A DNA stretch of 64,000 bases from Mycolicibacterium mageritense (GTDB taxonomy: Bacteria; Actinomycetota; Actinomycetes; Mycobacteriales; Mycobacteriaceae): positions 6,944,001-7,008,000 of the forward strand of contig NZ_AP022567.1 of assembly GCF_010727475.1 (NCBI RefSeq), read 5' to 3'. Of the stretch, positions 9,416 to 17,887 are shown piece after piece. The notes below the pieces were generated by a model that was given only the letters and a program-made list of their open reading frames with translations, did no database searches and was not told where the DNA came from. The position numbers and the translations under genes were made by a program. Each line of letters starts with the position of its first letter. The stretch's first letter is position 1.

Positions 9416-9763
9416 CTACTCGTCGATCACCACATAGAGGCTCGCGATCTTGTCGTCGCGGATGATCAGCACGTCTCGACCCGAGGCGATTGTGTCGCCG
9501 CCCTCGGGGCCGAGCGTCCACGCGTAGGTCACGAGATCCTGGGCAACCTGCGTGGGGCCGATTCGGGTGATCACGCTCCCGGGAAGCTGCGCCTGCAGTG
9601 CCGCGATGGCAGATTCGACACCGGCGTGACCGGTGAGTGCGGCGGCAGGCTCGCCCACGAAAACATCGGGCGAATAGATCTCGGCGATCGCCCGTTGCCG
9701 CTCGGGGCCGCTCGGCGAGTTCCAGGCGTTGAGGTGGGCGACGATGACGCTCTCGACGGACAC
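9416..9763 (-). CDS. SnoaL/NTF2-like protein (SgcJ-type)
   Basis: 115 aa, the usual length for an NTF2-fold protein. AIAEIYSPDVFVGEPAAALT and GVESAIAALQAQLPG are typical of the SgcJ/EcaC and SnoaL-like families, which bind small hydrophobic ligands or act as isomerases or cyclases. GTG 9763 is chosen because AAGGAG precedes it at the right distance; an in-frame ATG at 9817 has none. Confidence 0.8.
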   Translation of the reverse strand: MSVESVIVAHLNAWNSPSGPERQRAIAEIYSPDVFVGEPAAALTGHAGVESAIAALQAQLPGSVITRIGPTQVAQDLVTYAWTLGPEGGDTIASGRDVLIIRDDKIASLYVVIDE

Positions 9764-9991
9764 GACGGTCTCCTTATGTCGGCGAGGCCGGGCGGACACC
9801 GACCATACCGAGGACAACCGGACTACGGTCCAGATATTCCCGGAGATTGAGGGCGGCGCAGGCTGGTGTTGGAGCAGCCGGAAGTGTGTGGTTCACCGAC
9901 TCGCCCGAATCATCAGCCCGCGAGTACCGAGACTGAACACAGGGACAAAAATCGGCGCGATCGTGTCCCTCAGTACAGTCTCGGCGGCTAA

Positions 9992-11439
9992 GTCCCCTGG
10001 GGTGGTGGGAATTCGGGGACGGGGCTGAGGTGGGCGGAGATGTTCAGGCCGTGTCGGTGCCGGTGTTGGGGTGGGCCATCGCGTAGTGGTCAGTGAGTTA
10101 CGTACCAAAGTGACTCACCGAAGGAAACCGCGCGATGACCCTTGACCATTCTGCCCTGCTCGCTCAGCTCGATGCACTGAAGTCCGCTGACTCGGGTGCG
10201 GTGTTCGCCGAGTTGATCCGTTCCGGGTTGCAGCAGCTCATCGAGGCCGAGGCCACCGCGGCGATCGGCGCGGGCCGTTACGAACGCAGCGACGGCCGCA
10301 CGGTGCACCGCAACGGGCACCGCCCCAAGACCGTCTCCACGACCGCCGGGGACATCGAGGTGCAGATCCCCAAGCTACGGGCGGGATCGTTCTTCCCGTC
10401 GCTGCTGGAACCCCGCCGGCGTATCGACAAGGCGCTGCACGCGGTCATCATGGAGGCCTACGTGCACGGGGTGTCCACCCGCAGCGTCGATGACCTGGTG
10501 ACGGCGATGGGCGTGCAGACCGGGGTGTCCAAGTCGGAGGTGTCGCGGATCTGCGCCGGCCTGGACCGCGAGATCACAGCGTTTCGGGAACGCTCGCTGA
10601 CCCACACCAGCTTCCCCTACGTGTTCTGCGATGCCACCTTCTGCAAGGTCCGCGTGGGGGCGCACGTGGTCTCCCAGGCCCTGGTGGTCGCGACCGGCGT
10701 GTCGATCGACGGCACCCGTGAGGTGCTGGGCACCGCGGTCGGTGACAGCGAGTCGTTCGAGTTCTGGCGCGAGTTCCTCGCCTCGCTTAAGGCGCGCGGC
10801 CTATCGGGGGGTGCACCTGGTCATCTCCGATGCGCACGCTGGGTTGAAAGTCGCTGTGGCACAGCAGTTCACGAACTCATCGTGGCAGCGGTGCCGGGTG
10901 CATTTCATGCGGAACCTGCATACCGCGGTATCGGCCAAACACGCCCCGGCGGTTACCGCGGCGGTCAAGACCATCTTCGCTCACACCGAACCCGACGAGG
11001 TCGCCGCGCAGTGGGACCGGGTCGCCGACACCCTGGCCGCGTCGTTCCCGAAGGTGGCCGCGATGATGGGCGAGGCCAAGACCGACGTGTTGGCGTTCAC
11101 TGCGTTCCCGAAGGCGCATTGGCAGAAGATCTGGTCGAATAATCCGATAGAGCGTCTGAATAAAGAGATCAAGCGTCGGGCCGATGTCGTGAGATCTTCC
11201 CCAATCCGGCGGCGTTCCTTCGCCTGGCCACCGCGGTGGTCATCGAATCCCACGACGAGTGGCAGGTCACCCGCCGCTACCTCTCCGATGTCTCCATGGA
11301 CGAACTACGCGCCGTGATCGCCGCCAAACACGCCGCGGCAGCACTTGCCAAACAACACCAAATCGCCTAGCGTTCACCATGACTCGTTGATCACAACGCG
11401 TGAACCACGCCAGATCCGAAGTCCACCACTCCCCGGGAC
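9992..11439 (+). mobile_element. IS256-family insertion sequence, decayed
   Basis: About 1.45 kb, bounded by imperfect inverted repeats. The left end reads GTCCCCTGGGGTGGTGGG at 9992; the right end, read on the minus strand, starts GTCCCGGGGAGTGGTGG at 11439. It encloses one transposase frame broken twice. It sits in the chromosome immediately outside the tRNA-Pro attachment site. No clear target duplication was found. Confidence 0.85.
10135..11370 (+). pseudogene. IS256-family (mutator-type) transposase, two frameshifts
   Basis: Conserved pieces appear in order but in three frames. RSVDDLVTAMG and FCDATFCKVRVGAHVVSQAL are in the first. After a run of six G near 10806 the sequence continues one frame over with GVHLVISDAHAGLK, WQRCRVHFMRN and NNPIERLNKEIKRR. 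A second shift near 11188 leads to FPNPAAFLRLATAVV and a stop at 11368-11370. All DDE-transposase blocks are present, so this was recently active but is now inactive, unless one shift is a sequencing error. Confidence 0.85.
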
Positions 11440-11531
11440 GCTATCGTCTCGGCGCGGAAACCCATTTCTGAGGAGCCGACGGTCACATGCCGCAGTGGTA
11501 TGAAGTCGCCGCATCATGTCCCCCGAGCATC

Positions 11532-11565
11532 AAAAAAACTCGCTCGGCGTCGCCGGCGAGTTTTT
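11532..11565 (-). terminator. Rho-independent terminator after tRNA-Pro
   Basis: AAAAAACTCGC pairs with GCGAGTTTTT around a short GC loop, giving a strong hairpin with U-tracts in both directions. It lies directly downstream of the tRNA-Pro 3' end on the minus strand, as expected for the original tRNA gene. Confidence 0.85.
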
Positions 11566-11568
11566 CGA

Positions 11569-11613
11569 TGGTCGGGCTGACAGGATTTGAACCTGCGACC
11601 ACTTGACCCCCAG
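11569..11613 (-). other. attachment site (att): 3' part of tRNA-Pro(GGG) including CCA
   Basis: On the minus strand the sequence from the anticodon loop (CTGGGGG) through the 3' anticodon stem, T arm and acceptor (CAGCCCG-A-CCA) is a perfect tRNA-Pro(GGG). The expected 5' half is missing: upstream bases do not form the acceptor, D arm or 5' anticodon stem. This is the usual footprint of a tyrosine recombinase crossing over in the anticodon loop. The intact tRNA-Pro should lie at the other end of the element, outside the window. Confidence 0.85.
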
Positions 11614-11957
11614 GAGTGTAGAGCACTGTTTTCCCAGCTCGCTACAACTGAGCCAACGACGCTGAACTGGGAAAATGCTCGTTCAGATCGCTATCGGAAT
11701 AGCTGTTGAGTGTCACCGATGTGTCACTCTAACCGAGCGCATAATGGCTTCTGAACTGCGCCGACAAACGACGGGCCCGATTCAGCGTGTCACGTCTGCG
11801 TGCTTGACGCTAGGACCGTTTCGGTGCGTGCCGGCACCGGGCCGCCGGACGTCCGCCGACGACTACACCCACAGCTGCGGGCCGGTTCGCCGGACGTGCC
11901 GACGCTGCGGCTTGCCGCGCTACCGTCGAGGCTCGGACGCGAAGGGGGGAATAGAGG
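11614..11957. other. non-coding left end of the integrated element
   Basis: No gene is seen. Three direct copies of GTGTCAC (11710, 11721, 11787) lie within 175 bp of the att core. These are candidate arm-type binding sites for the integrase, by position only. Confidence 0.4.
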
Positions 11958-12398
11958 ATGGGCGAGCCGTTGAAACTCTCCGAGGTGTCGAAACGGTGCG
12001 GGATTAAAGTGCGCACACTGCAGTTTCTGGTGGCCGACGGACTGCTGCCCGCCGAGCGCACACCGCAGGGCCATCCATTGATCCCCGACGACGCCGTGCC
12101 GACCTGGGCACAATGCCGGGCACTGCTGGAACAACACCGCGACAGGCACCTACAGCAGGCCGCCAAGATGCTCGACCGGGTGCTCCTCGAACTCGAGGCG
12201 GTGCGCAACGACATCACCGAAGCTCGCGAGCACCCCACCGAACCGCTGGGCATCGACTTCACCGCCGCATCGCGATATGGCTCGGGATCCGGACAGACGA
12301 CACTCGCAGCAGCGATGACCCAGTTTGAGCACGCCCGCATCAACGTGGAGCTGTACCACCGCGCACTCACCGAGGTAATCGACGCGGACAGGACTTGA
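11958..12398 (+). CDS. MerR/excisionase-like DNA-binding protein
   Basis: 146 aa. The N-terminus (LKLSEVSKRCGIKVRTLQFL, then VADGLLPAER) has the winged helix-turn-helix layout of MerR regulators and recombination directionality factors. A long helical region with Leu/Ala/Glu periodicity follows (about 50-85). It is the first gene inside the att site, where an excisionase or control protein would be expected. Full MerR dimerisation features are not obvious, so the role stays open. Confidence 0.7.
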   Translation: MGEPLKLSEVSKRCGIKVRTLQFLVADGLLPAERTPQGHPLIPDDAVPTWAQCRALLEQHRDRHLQQAAKMLDRVLLELEAVRNDITEAREHPTEPLGIDFTAASRYGSGSGQTTLAAAMTQFEHARINVELYHRALTEVIDADRT

Positions 12399-12405
12399 TT
12401 CCGGC

Positions 12406-12696
12406 TCAGAGTCCGCCGCTGGCGAGGTAACGCGCGAGCCCGGCCGCATCGCTTTTGGCCGCTTCCACCAGAGCGGCCCCGGCGGCGTGCAGTGCCGCAG
12501 CTGCCGTCTCGCTACCGGCCATTTCGCTGAACAGCTGCCATCCCGCCGCGGTGGTGGGAACCGCGGGAACATCGCCGCGACGCACCGACTCCAGCAGCTC
12601 TGCCACCACGCCGCGCGGCTCGGTGTCGCACGCGCCGAACCGGACATAGCGCGCCTGCACCGCGGTCAATTCTTCAAGGGCCTGCTGCACACTCAC
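12406..12696 (-). CDS. hypothetical protein, 96 aa
   Basis: A small, acidic, Ala-rich helical protein with no recognised domain. It converges on the DNA-binding protein gene with 7 nt between stops. Start ATG 12696 is the only good in-frame start. Small unknown genes like this fill the left part of the element. Confidence 0.6.
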   Translation of the reverse strand: MSVQQALEELTAVQARYVRFGACDTEPRGVVAELLESVRRGDVPAVPTTAAGWQLFSEMAGSETAAAALHAAGAALVEAAKSDAAGLARYLASGGL

Positions 12697-12830
12697 CTGG
12701 GGTGTCCTTCCTCGTTGTGGCCAGCAGCATCACAGCGGTCCCTGCGAGATCAGGGGCATGGCGCGGCTCGGGCGGACGTTGCGGGCACGCACTGGTACAC
12801 CGGTCGAACCACGCCCATGAGGAGACGAGA

Positions 12831-13031
12831 ATGCACGCACGACTGGAACCGACCGGCGACGCCGAATGGAACTGGCAAGTGGTCGACGACAAGGGCACCG
12901 TGCTGGTGCGACTGGGCGGTGCCACGGATGCTGTGACCGGGCCGGCGCTGGCTTCACTGGTCGCCGATCACGGGTACCCGTCGGGTCAGTGGATCCCCGA
13001 CGGCGACGGATTCCGCTTCGCAGCAACGTGA
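12831..13031 (+). CDS. hypothetical protein, 66 aa
   Basis: Start at ATG 12831 after GAGGAGACGAGA, a strong ribosome site. The earlier in-frame ATG at 12702 overlaps the opposite gene and lacks one. The protein (EWNWQVVDDKGTVLVRLGG) looks like a small beta-rich fold. No family recognised. Confidence 0.65.
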   Translation: MHARLEPTGDAEWNWQVVDDKGTVLVRLGGATDAVTGPALASLVADHGYPSGQWIPDGDGFRFAAT

Positions 13032-13116
13032 CAGCAGCCCGCGGGTCCTGGACAGCAGGCGGCCTCGACAACCAGTGACGGTGTCGGGGCCGATTCGCGT
13101 TCAAAAGAATGGTGGG

Positions 13117-13365
13117 TTAGCGCAGCTGTTCCGGGATCTGGTGGTCGTACCCGGGGATCAACTTGCGCTCCCCGAACCGCGTCGTGTTGTCCGGATCCTC
13201 GCGCACGAAGTGCATCAGCGTGGACGCCTGCCCGATCAGTTGACCGTCGATGAACACCTGAGCGGTGGAGTTGTCGCGCGCACCGGCCGGCAGATAGGTA
13301 GCGCGGCCTTCGCGGGCGGCGTTGAGCACGTCGATGCGCTGCTGTTCGTGGTTGGGGCTGCCCAT
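13117..13365 (-). CDS. hypothetical protein, 82 aa
   Basis: Start at ATG 13365 with AGAGGAACC upstream. The sequence (RIDVLNAAREGRATYLPAGA, later GQLIGQASTLMHFVRED) suggests a small alpha/beta protein. The longer frame opening at 13497 has a low-complexity N-terminus and is rejected. Function unknown. Confidence 0.6.
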   Translation of the reverse strand: MGSPNHEQQRIDVLNAAREGRATYLPAGARDNSTAQVFIDGQLIGQASTLMHFVREDPDNTTRFGERKLIPGYDHQIPEQLR

Positions 13366-13532
13366 GGCGGTGGTTCCTCTCGTCAGCTGATGGCAGCGCG
13401 ACTGTGCCTGCGCCGGTCCCCTGCCTGCGAGTGGGGCGCGCACGCGCCGCGACGGTCGCCGCTTCCGCCCTCGCGGCACGGTGACGGCACCGGACACCGA
13501 CGCCGGCCGACCAATATCCGAGGAGACATCTG

Positions 13533-13874
13533 ATGAGCACAGCAGCCGAGACCCTGTGGCCGATCCCCGATGACCTGCGCGGCACCGGCCGCACCGCGGC
13601 GGAGACGATCCGCGCGTTTCTCGACAAACACGACCTGATGGAGCACGGCGGCGGTGGACGGTTCTACACCCCTGAGCAGTGGGCCGATCGCGGCGAGGAC
13701 TACGGCACGAAATCGCTCCTGGTCGTCACCCATGACGGCGGCGACCATGCGCGGGCGTTCAACCTCGACTACGGCGACCACCAGTCGCACGAAGCCCTGC
13801 AGAACGCTCTCGGCGAGGTCGGCATGTACGTGGAAGGCTGCACAACCTGGTACTCCGCGGTCTACCGTCGCTGA
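13533..13874 (+). CDS. hypothetical protein, 113 aa
   Basis: GAGGAGACATCTG precedes ATG 13533. The protein has a helical first half (TAAETIRAFLDKHDLMEHGG) and a second half rich in aromatic residues ending YVEGCTTWYSAVYRR. No domain recognised. It overlaps the convergent zinc-ribbon gene by 13 bp. Confidence 0.65.
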   Translation: MSTAAETLWPIPDDLRGTGRTAAETIRAFLDKHDLMEHGGGGRFYTPEQWADRGEDYGTKSLLVVTHDGGDHARAFNLDYGDHQSHEALQNALGEVGMYVEGCTTWYSAVYRR

Positions 13875-14074
13875 TCGTCGATTCGTTGCATGGACCCGGA
13901 AAGTCTCACGGCCTCGCGCGGCTTCCTCATCAACCGGGCCCGCACCACCTCCGGGTCCACGCACGAATCGCACAGCCACACAACGGGTAGCGGAAAGTCC
14001 GGATCTGGCGGGTAATAGTGCGGGCCCGGCGCGCGGCAAGCTGAACACAGTCGCAGCTGCGGATCGCGGGTCAC
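13862..14074 (-). CDS. small zinc-ribbon-like protein
   Basis: 70 aa with two CxxC pairs, LCSACRAPG near residue 9 and LCDSCVDPE near residue 34, spaced as in a zinc ribbon. Its start overlaps the stop of the upstream nuclease-like gene (14071), so the two are translationally coupled and may act together. Confidence 0.65.
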   Translation of the reverse strand: MTRDPQLRLCSACRAPGPHYYPPDPDFPLPVVWLCDSCVDPEVVRARLMRKPREAVRLSGSMQRIDDQRR

Positions 14075-14640
14075 GGCCGCACCGCCGGAACTGTCCAGAA
14101 CGTCGGCGGCAGCATCCGCGCGCCAGCGACCGCGCGCAGCACCGCTGTCCCATCGCGGGCCGGATCGAAATCGGACTGCGCAATCACCACGTCGTTGGGG
14201 CTCAGCGCCTGCGTGCCGTCGATGCGCACCCGCACCACGCGCAGACCCCGCGCAGCGTAGAACCGGTTGCGCATGATGTCCTCAGCGATCTTGTCCGGTG
14301 TGCCGTGCCAGTGGTCCGGATCGACCTCGACAGCAGCGAACGGTCGACGGATCAGGATGTCGGGGGTGAAGAACCGGTTCTTGCCGGCGCTGTCACGTCC
14401 CATACACATCATCGTTCCCTGCGGGTACGTCGCATATCCCGCGTCCTCCAGCACCTTTCGCACTCGCTGTTCAGTCTTCGACGTCGCGGACGACCCGCCG
14501 GCGGACAAGTCACCGGGCCTCGCCCGGCCGCGATCCATCTTCGGCAACACCGGCGGCGTCTTGCGGTGGTTGTGCGCCCATACCGCCCACACCACCAGTA
14601 GCGATAGCGGCACCACCGGGTGCAGCAGGAACTCGATCAT
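14071..14640 (-). CDS. membrane-anchored DUF559/Vsr-like endonuclease-domain protein
   Basis: 189 aa. One N-terminal membrane helix (about 5-22) is followed by a basic linker and a domain reminiscent of PD-(D/E)xK nucleases of the DUF559/Vsr group: FFTPDILIRRPFAAVEVDPDHWHG (about 89-112) holds the acidic D...E pair, then RNRFYAARGLRVVRVRIDG. Metal-dependent DNA cleavage is inferred from the motif order. Coupled to the zinc-ribbon gene. Confidence 0.6.
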   Translation of the reverse strand: MIEFLLHPVVPLSLLVVWAVWAHNHRKTPPVLPKMDRGRARPGDLSAGGSSATSKTEQRVRKVLEDAGYATYPQGTMMCMGRDSAGKNRFFTPDILIRRPFAAVEVDPDHWHGTPDKIAEDIMRNRFYAARGLRVVRVRIDGTQALSPNDVVIAQSDFDPARDGTAVLRAVAGARMLPPTFWTVPAVRP

Positions 14641-14648
14641 GCAGTCGT

Positions 14649-14831
14649 TCAGTCCCCCGCGACGAACGTCAGCTGATCCTCGCCGACTGTGTCGAACAGC
14701 TCAGCGAGGCTGATCTCACCGTTCGCGTAGTTGTCGATGTCATGCTGGGCGGCCTGGGCTTGCGTCTGGACATGAGCGGGGTACTTCGACGTGTCGGCGC
14801 GATAGCGCAGCGTCATCGTGATCGATGCCAT
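14649..14831 (-). CDS. hypothetical protein, 60 aa
   Basis: A short protein (MASITMTLRYRADTSKYPAH) starting at ATG 14831, 8 nt upstream of the nuclease-like gene and in the same direction, so probably in its operon. GAGAGGCATTCGG precedes the start. No family recognised. Confidence 0.55.
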   Translation of the reverse strand: MASITMTLRYRADTSKYPAHVQTQAQAAQHDIDNYANGEISLAELFDTVGEDQLTFVAGD

Positions 14832-14849
14832 CCGAATGCCTCTCGTGAA

Positions 14850-15005
14850 TCAGGGGTAGACGCGGACCGTTACCGGCGTCCCGGACCGGCGGTCAGTGCC
14901 CTCCAAGTCGACGGACGCACGCTTGCCTGCGGCCACCTCACCGACCAGCTGAGCTGCGTCGCCGTTGTCGGACAGGGTCAAGCTGACGGTGATGTCGTGT
15001 GCCAT
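14850..15005 (-). CDS. hypothetical protein, 51 aa
   Basis: Begins MAHDITVSLTLSDNGD at ATG 15005. It looks like a small beta protein similar in style to its downstream neighbour (MASITMTLRY). The two are 18 nt apart and may be diverged copies. The longer frame from 15230 is rejected because it overlaps the divergent gene at 15188. Confidence 0.5.
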   Translation of the reverse strand: MAHDITVSLTLSDNGDAAQLVGEVAAGKRASVDLEGTDRRSGTPVTVRVYP

Positions 15006-15187
15006 GGCGCCGACCGTAGGCCAGAACAAGCAGGTCTCGCGAGGTGCGGCGCGCACTGTCCAGCCGGGACGTCCGCAGGACGTGACACCGACCGAACGAT
15101 GCGGACGGATGGGCCGGAGTACCCGGTGGCCATCGTGGATCGCGCCGCGTACCCGCTGCACTGTGTGCCACTGACACGATTCCCGGC

Positions 15188-15442
15188 ATGACCTACAACG
15201 GACGCGCGGTGCTCGAACAGGTCGCCGCACAACACGGGTGGACCACCGTCTCTGTGACTCCGTGCTTCGAAGACCGGGAGCAGGTCATCTACGGCCGCGA
15301 GGGCGTCGAGATCCTGATCGCGTGGACACCACTGAACACCGCGACGTGTGTCGTGAAGAACTACGGAAAACCCGATGAGACGGTGGCTGACGGCCCGCTG
15401 GGTCTGATCACCGCTCGGGGCTGGATGGAGGAGAACTGCTGA
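15188..15442 (+). CDS. hypothetical protein, 84 aa
   Basis: First gene of a tightly packed plus-strand cluster of four small genes (15188-16016) whose ends overlap or almost touch. It carries EQVIYGREGVEILIAWTPLN and no known motif. The last base region overlaps the ATG of the next gene. Confidence 0.65.
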   Translation: MTYNGRAVLEQVAAQHGWTTVSVTPCFEDREQVIYGREGVEILIAWTPLNTATCVVKNYGKPDETVADGPLGLITARGWMEENC

Positions 15443-15651
15443 TGTCGATCATCGGTGAGGGCGTCGAGAAGACCCTGACCTACGAGGAGGCCACTGCGAT
15501 CCTGGCCGAGCCCGGCTACGACGCCTATGGGCGACTGCGTCTGTACGGGATCATCGCCGACGGTGAATCCGCCGGCCAGCTCGCCGCCATCAAATCGCAG
15601 CAGAACCTCGAACGGTTCAGCTACACCCGCATCTACTCAGTCGAACGGTAA
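15442..15651 (+). CDS. hypothetical protein, 69 aa
   Basis: Overlaps the preceding stop (TGATG), so it is translationally coupled. Sequence LTYEEATAILAEPGYDAYGR suggests a small helical fold. No recognised family. Confidence 0.6.
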   Translation: MSIIGEGVEKTLTYEEATAILAEPGYDAYGRLRLYGIIADGESAGQLAAIKSQQNLERFSYTRIYSVER

Positions 15652-15657
15652 AGCGCC

Positions 15658-15843
15658 ATGGTCGAACTCGGCAATGTGGTCAAGACGGCCGACGGTGCGA
15701 TCGGCGCCGTCGTCGACTGGCTCGACCACGGGATGCGCCCGGGCATTTTCACCATCGAGTGGGACGAGGTGACGTTCACGGGCGAAGCTCCCCCACGCCA
15801 CTGGACACGAGCCGAGGCCGAAGCACTGATCATCCTGCCGTGA
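15658..15843 (+). CDS. hypothetical protein, 61 aa
   Basis: Starts MVELGNVVKTADGAIGAVVD and ends with an acidic helix. The start resembles small SH3-like or KOW-type barrels (a beta turn DGAIG after VVKT), but this is only an impression. Sits 6 nt after the previous gene. Confidence 0.55.
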   Translation: MVELGNVVKTADGAIGAVVDWLDHGMRPGIFTIEWDEVTFTGEAPPRHWTRAEAEALIILP

Positions 15844-16016
15844 GCCGGATCGGCGGAGTCTACCTGCCCCGACACCAACCCTCGCAGTCCCAACCTCCCG
15901 TGCGGTTTCTGCGAGCTGGGCCGAACCAGAACAGCATCGCCGACAGCGTGGCGCGATTGACAGCTGCGAGGGGCATCAGTTGGGAAGTGGCAGAACGGCT
16001 AACGGATCGGCTATAG
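15840..16016 (+). CDS. hypothetical protein, 58 aa
   Basis: GTG start overlaps the TGA of the gene before (GTGA). The protein ends NSIADSVARLTAARGISWEV plus AERLTDRL, a likely helical hairpin. It is followed by a bidirectional terminator at 16037-16076, which ends this operon. Confidence 0.5.
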   Translation: MSRIGGVYLPRHQPSQSQPPVRFLRAGPNQNSIADSVARLTAARGISWEVAERLTDRL

Positions 16017-16036
16017 CTGGTCCGGCGCGAACGGTT

Positions 16037-16076
16037 GCAGCAACCCGATCCCCGTGTTCGTTGATCGGGTTGCTGC
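16037..16076. terminator. bidirectional hairpin terminator
   Basis: A perfect 13-bp stem (GCAGCAACCCGAT / ATCGGGTTGCTGC) with a 14-nt loop separates two convergent operons. Confidence 0.8.
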
Positions 16077-16077
16077 G

Positions 16078-16545
16078 CTACTCAGGATCCGCGATCCAGT
16101 CCGCCGACACCGTCTCAGCGTCGGCCAAGAGGCGCCCGACAGAGCCGCTAGAGGAGAGCACCAGTGGAACGAGGCTGTTGGCGTTCCCGGGCGCGCGGAC
16201 CTCGAATGCGACGATGGGAAGGCTGTCACCGTCCTTCGAGGTGGCAGTCAGGCCCGCAGGAGCGGGCAGGATCAGTGACTCGGGTTCTTGGGCCGCCGGT
16301 GGCGCGGATTCGGCTGGTGCCCACGGAGATTCCATTGCGACCATCCCCGTCAGCTCCGGGACCGGCTGCACTTCCACGTTCATGTCAAGGTAGCCAGGAA
16401 CAACACGTTCTCTCTCGGGATTCTCGCGGTGGTGCTGGTGCAGTAGCGCGACCACCGGCCGGGGATGGTCCGGGTGAACGTAGACATGCATCCCCGGAGC
16501 CAACGCGGTGGTCCCGATTGTCTTCCAGTGCTCGTTTGCCATCAT
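16078..16545 (-). CDS. hypothetical protein, 155 aa
   Basis: Start at ATG 16545 after GCGAGAGGACACG. The first half (HVYVHPDHPRPVVALLHQHH) is His/Pro rich; the middle is an Ala/Pro-rich linker. No family recognised. Ends at the shared terminator. Confidence 0.6.
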   Translation of the reverse strand: MMANEHWKTIGTTALAPGMHVYVHPDHPRPVVALLHQHHRENPERERVVPGYLDMNVEVQPVPELTGMVAMESPWAPAESAPPAAQEPESLILPAPAGLTATSKDGDSLPIVAFEVRAPGNANSLVPLVLSSSGSVGRLLADAETVSADWIADPE

Positions 16546-16741
16546 CGTGTCCTCTCGCCTGTTTGGTGGGTTGTCGGGGACGCTACGTTGCACCGTCTAC
16601 GAGCGCACCCATCAATTGACCCACGGCATGGGGCTGTGATTGTCAGCTATCCGGTGCCCGCAGCTGCGACTCAATCCCGTTCATCGAGATAAGCTGAGTA
16701 CCGCACGGAGTCACCTGTGCCACCTCATTAGGGAGAGGGCA

Positions 16742-17404
16742 GTGACTCGGTCTATAGGCGGCCTGATGTTGAGCCGTCTTGCGCGCGAGTTTGCCGCCGA
16801 AATCGCTGACCACGACTGGTCAGACGCACCGTATCGACTAGACCGTGCAGGACACCAGCGCAGTTTTGATAGCCGCCCCAGTCCCAGCCGACTCGAAGAC
16901 GTTGAAACTGACCGGTTGCGAACCAACGTTGCGTGGGTAGTGGGGCAGGTTCTCGCGTATTCCGATCCCAACTTCGACATCGACGAGTTCGTCTCGGCCT
17001 GCGGCGTTCCTCGATCGATCACTCACCGCACAAATGGCTCGCGCAGTGGCGTGATCGAGAACGGGTTGCGTTGGCGCGATTTTCACAACCGTGCTCTGCA
17101 CGCCCCGGGTGCACCACTGTGGCGCGCGAAGATGCTGTGCGACGTCACAAACCTCGAGGAATTCGTGCGCCAGTTGGGGTCACTCGCCAGCAGGTCCGCC
17201 GCAGGTCCAGGCATCGACCCGCACGTTGACGCGGTCATCGACTCAGCCACAGGGAGAGACCATATCGTGACACTCGTGGTAAAGGCATGGGATTCAGCCG
17301 GAGCTGAGCAGCGCGCGATGCAGATCGTCGAAGCTGCCAGCTCGGCTGCAAACGGCGGAACGGTGACAAGTATCAGCTGCGTCGAATTCACATTCGCTCC
17401 ATAG
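16742..17404 (+). CDS. hypothetical protein, 220 aa
   Basis: GTG 16742 is preceded by AGGGAGAGGG and is preferred to the upstream ATG 16640. Codon use is less GC3-biased than in the chromosome. The C-terminal third (DHIVTLVVKAWDSAGAEQRA) looks like a compact alpha/beta domain. No known motif was found. Confidence 0.6.
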   Translation: MTRSIGGLMLSRLAREFAAEIADHDWSDAPYRLDRAGHQRSFDSRPSPSRLEDVETDRLRTNVAWVVGQVLAYSDPNFDIDEFVSACGVPRSITHRTNGSRSGVIENGLRWRDFHNRALHAPGAPLWRAKMLCDVTNLEEFVRQLGSLASRSAAGPGIDPHVDAVIDSATGRDHIVTLVVKAWDSAGAEQRAMQIVEAASSAANGGTVTSISCVEFTFAP

Positions 17405-17875
17405 GCGGTGCGCAGCGGCGTCGGCCGCGGATCCTGCACGAGACACGCGGACACGGTGCCTCCGTGCCGGGCACCCGATTCCCGCGCTGCTGCTGCCATC
17501 ATCGCGCGCATGCCAACACACGGTGGACTCGACGACACCCAACGCCAACGACTCTGTGAAACGAAGGTGACCCTCGACGGGGAGCCCTCCGCCGGAGCCG
17601 GTCGGGATGGTGCCGATGGCCGGCGCCGCCGACGGGACCAGATTCCCGTTGGCGACCGGCGCCTGGGCGACGGGCGCTGCGGCGGGCTGGGCCACCGGGA
17701 ACTGTGCGACCGGGGCCTGTGCGACCGGGAACTGCGCGGCCGGCGCGGGAGCGGCAACCGGAGCCGGAGCCGCCACGGGAGCGGGAGCGGGAGCGGCAAC
17801 CGGAGCGGGAGCGGCCACGGGAGCGGGAGCAGCCACGGGGACCGGGGCGGGTGCGACGGGAGCGGGGGCGGTCAT
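17294..17875 (-). CDS. Pro/Ala-repeat protein (low-complexity), reading frame uncertain
   Basis: Starts MTAPAPVAPAPVPVAAPAPV with about 70 residues of PAPVAA repeats, then NLVPSAAPAIGTIPTGSGGG. After that the frame runs antisense over the end of the gene at 16742-17404, which suggests a real stop was lost by a frameshift near 17550. Such PA-rich tails are common in mycobacterial surface or ESX-linked proteins. GC-rich repeats leave all frames open, so confidence is limited. Confidence 0.4.
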   Translation of the reverse strand: MTAPAPVAPAPVPVAAPAPVAAPAPVAAPAPAPVAAPAPVAAPAPAAQFPVAQAPVAQFPVAQPAAAPVAQAPVANGNLVPSAAPAIGTIPTGSGGGLPVEGHLRFTESLALGVVESTVCWHARDDGSSSAGIGCPARRHRVRVSRAGSAADAAAHRLWSECEFDAADTCHRSAVCSRAGSFDDLHRALLSSG

Positions 17876-17887
17876 GTCAGTCTCGTT

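Noticed and set aside
10800..10812. Programmed frameshift in the IS256 transposase
   Set aside because: IS256-family elements are not known to need frameshifting and a second, unrelated shift follows near 11188, so decay is more likely.
11569..11662. A functional tRNA on the minus strand with an insert in the anticodon arm
   Set aside because: The bases upstream of the anticodon loop do not pair with the acceptor or form D and anticodon stems, so it is an att remnant.
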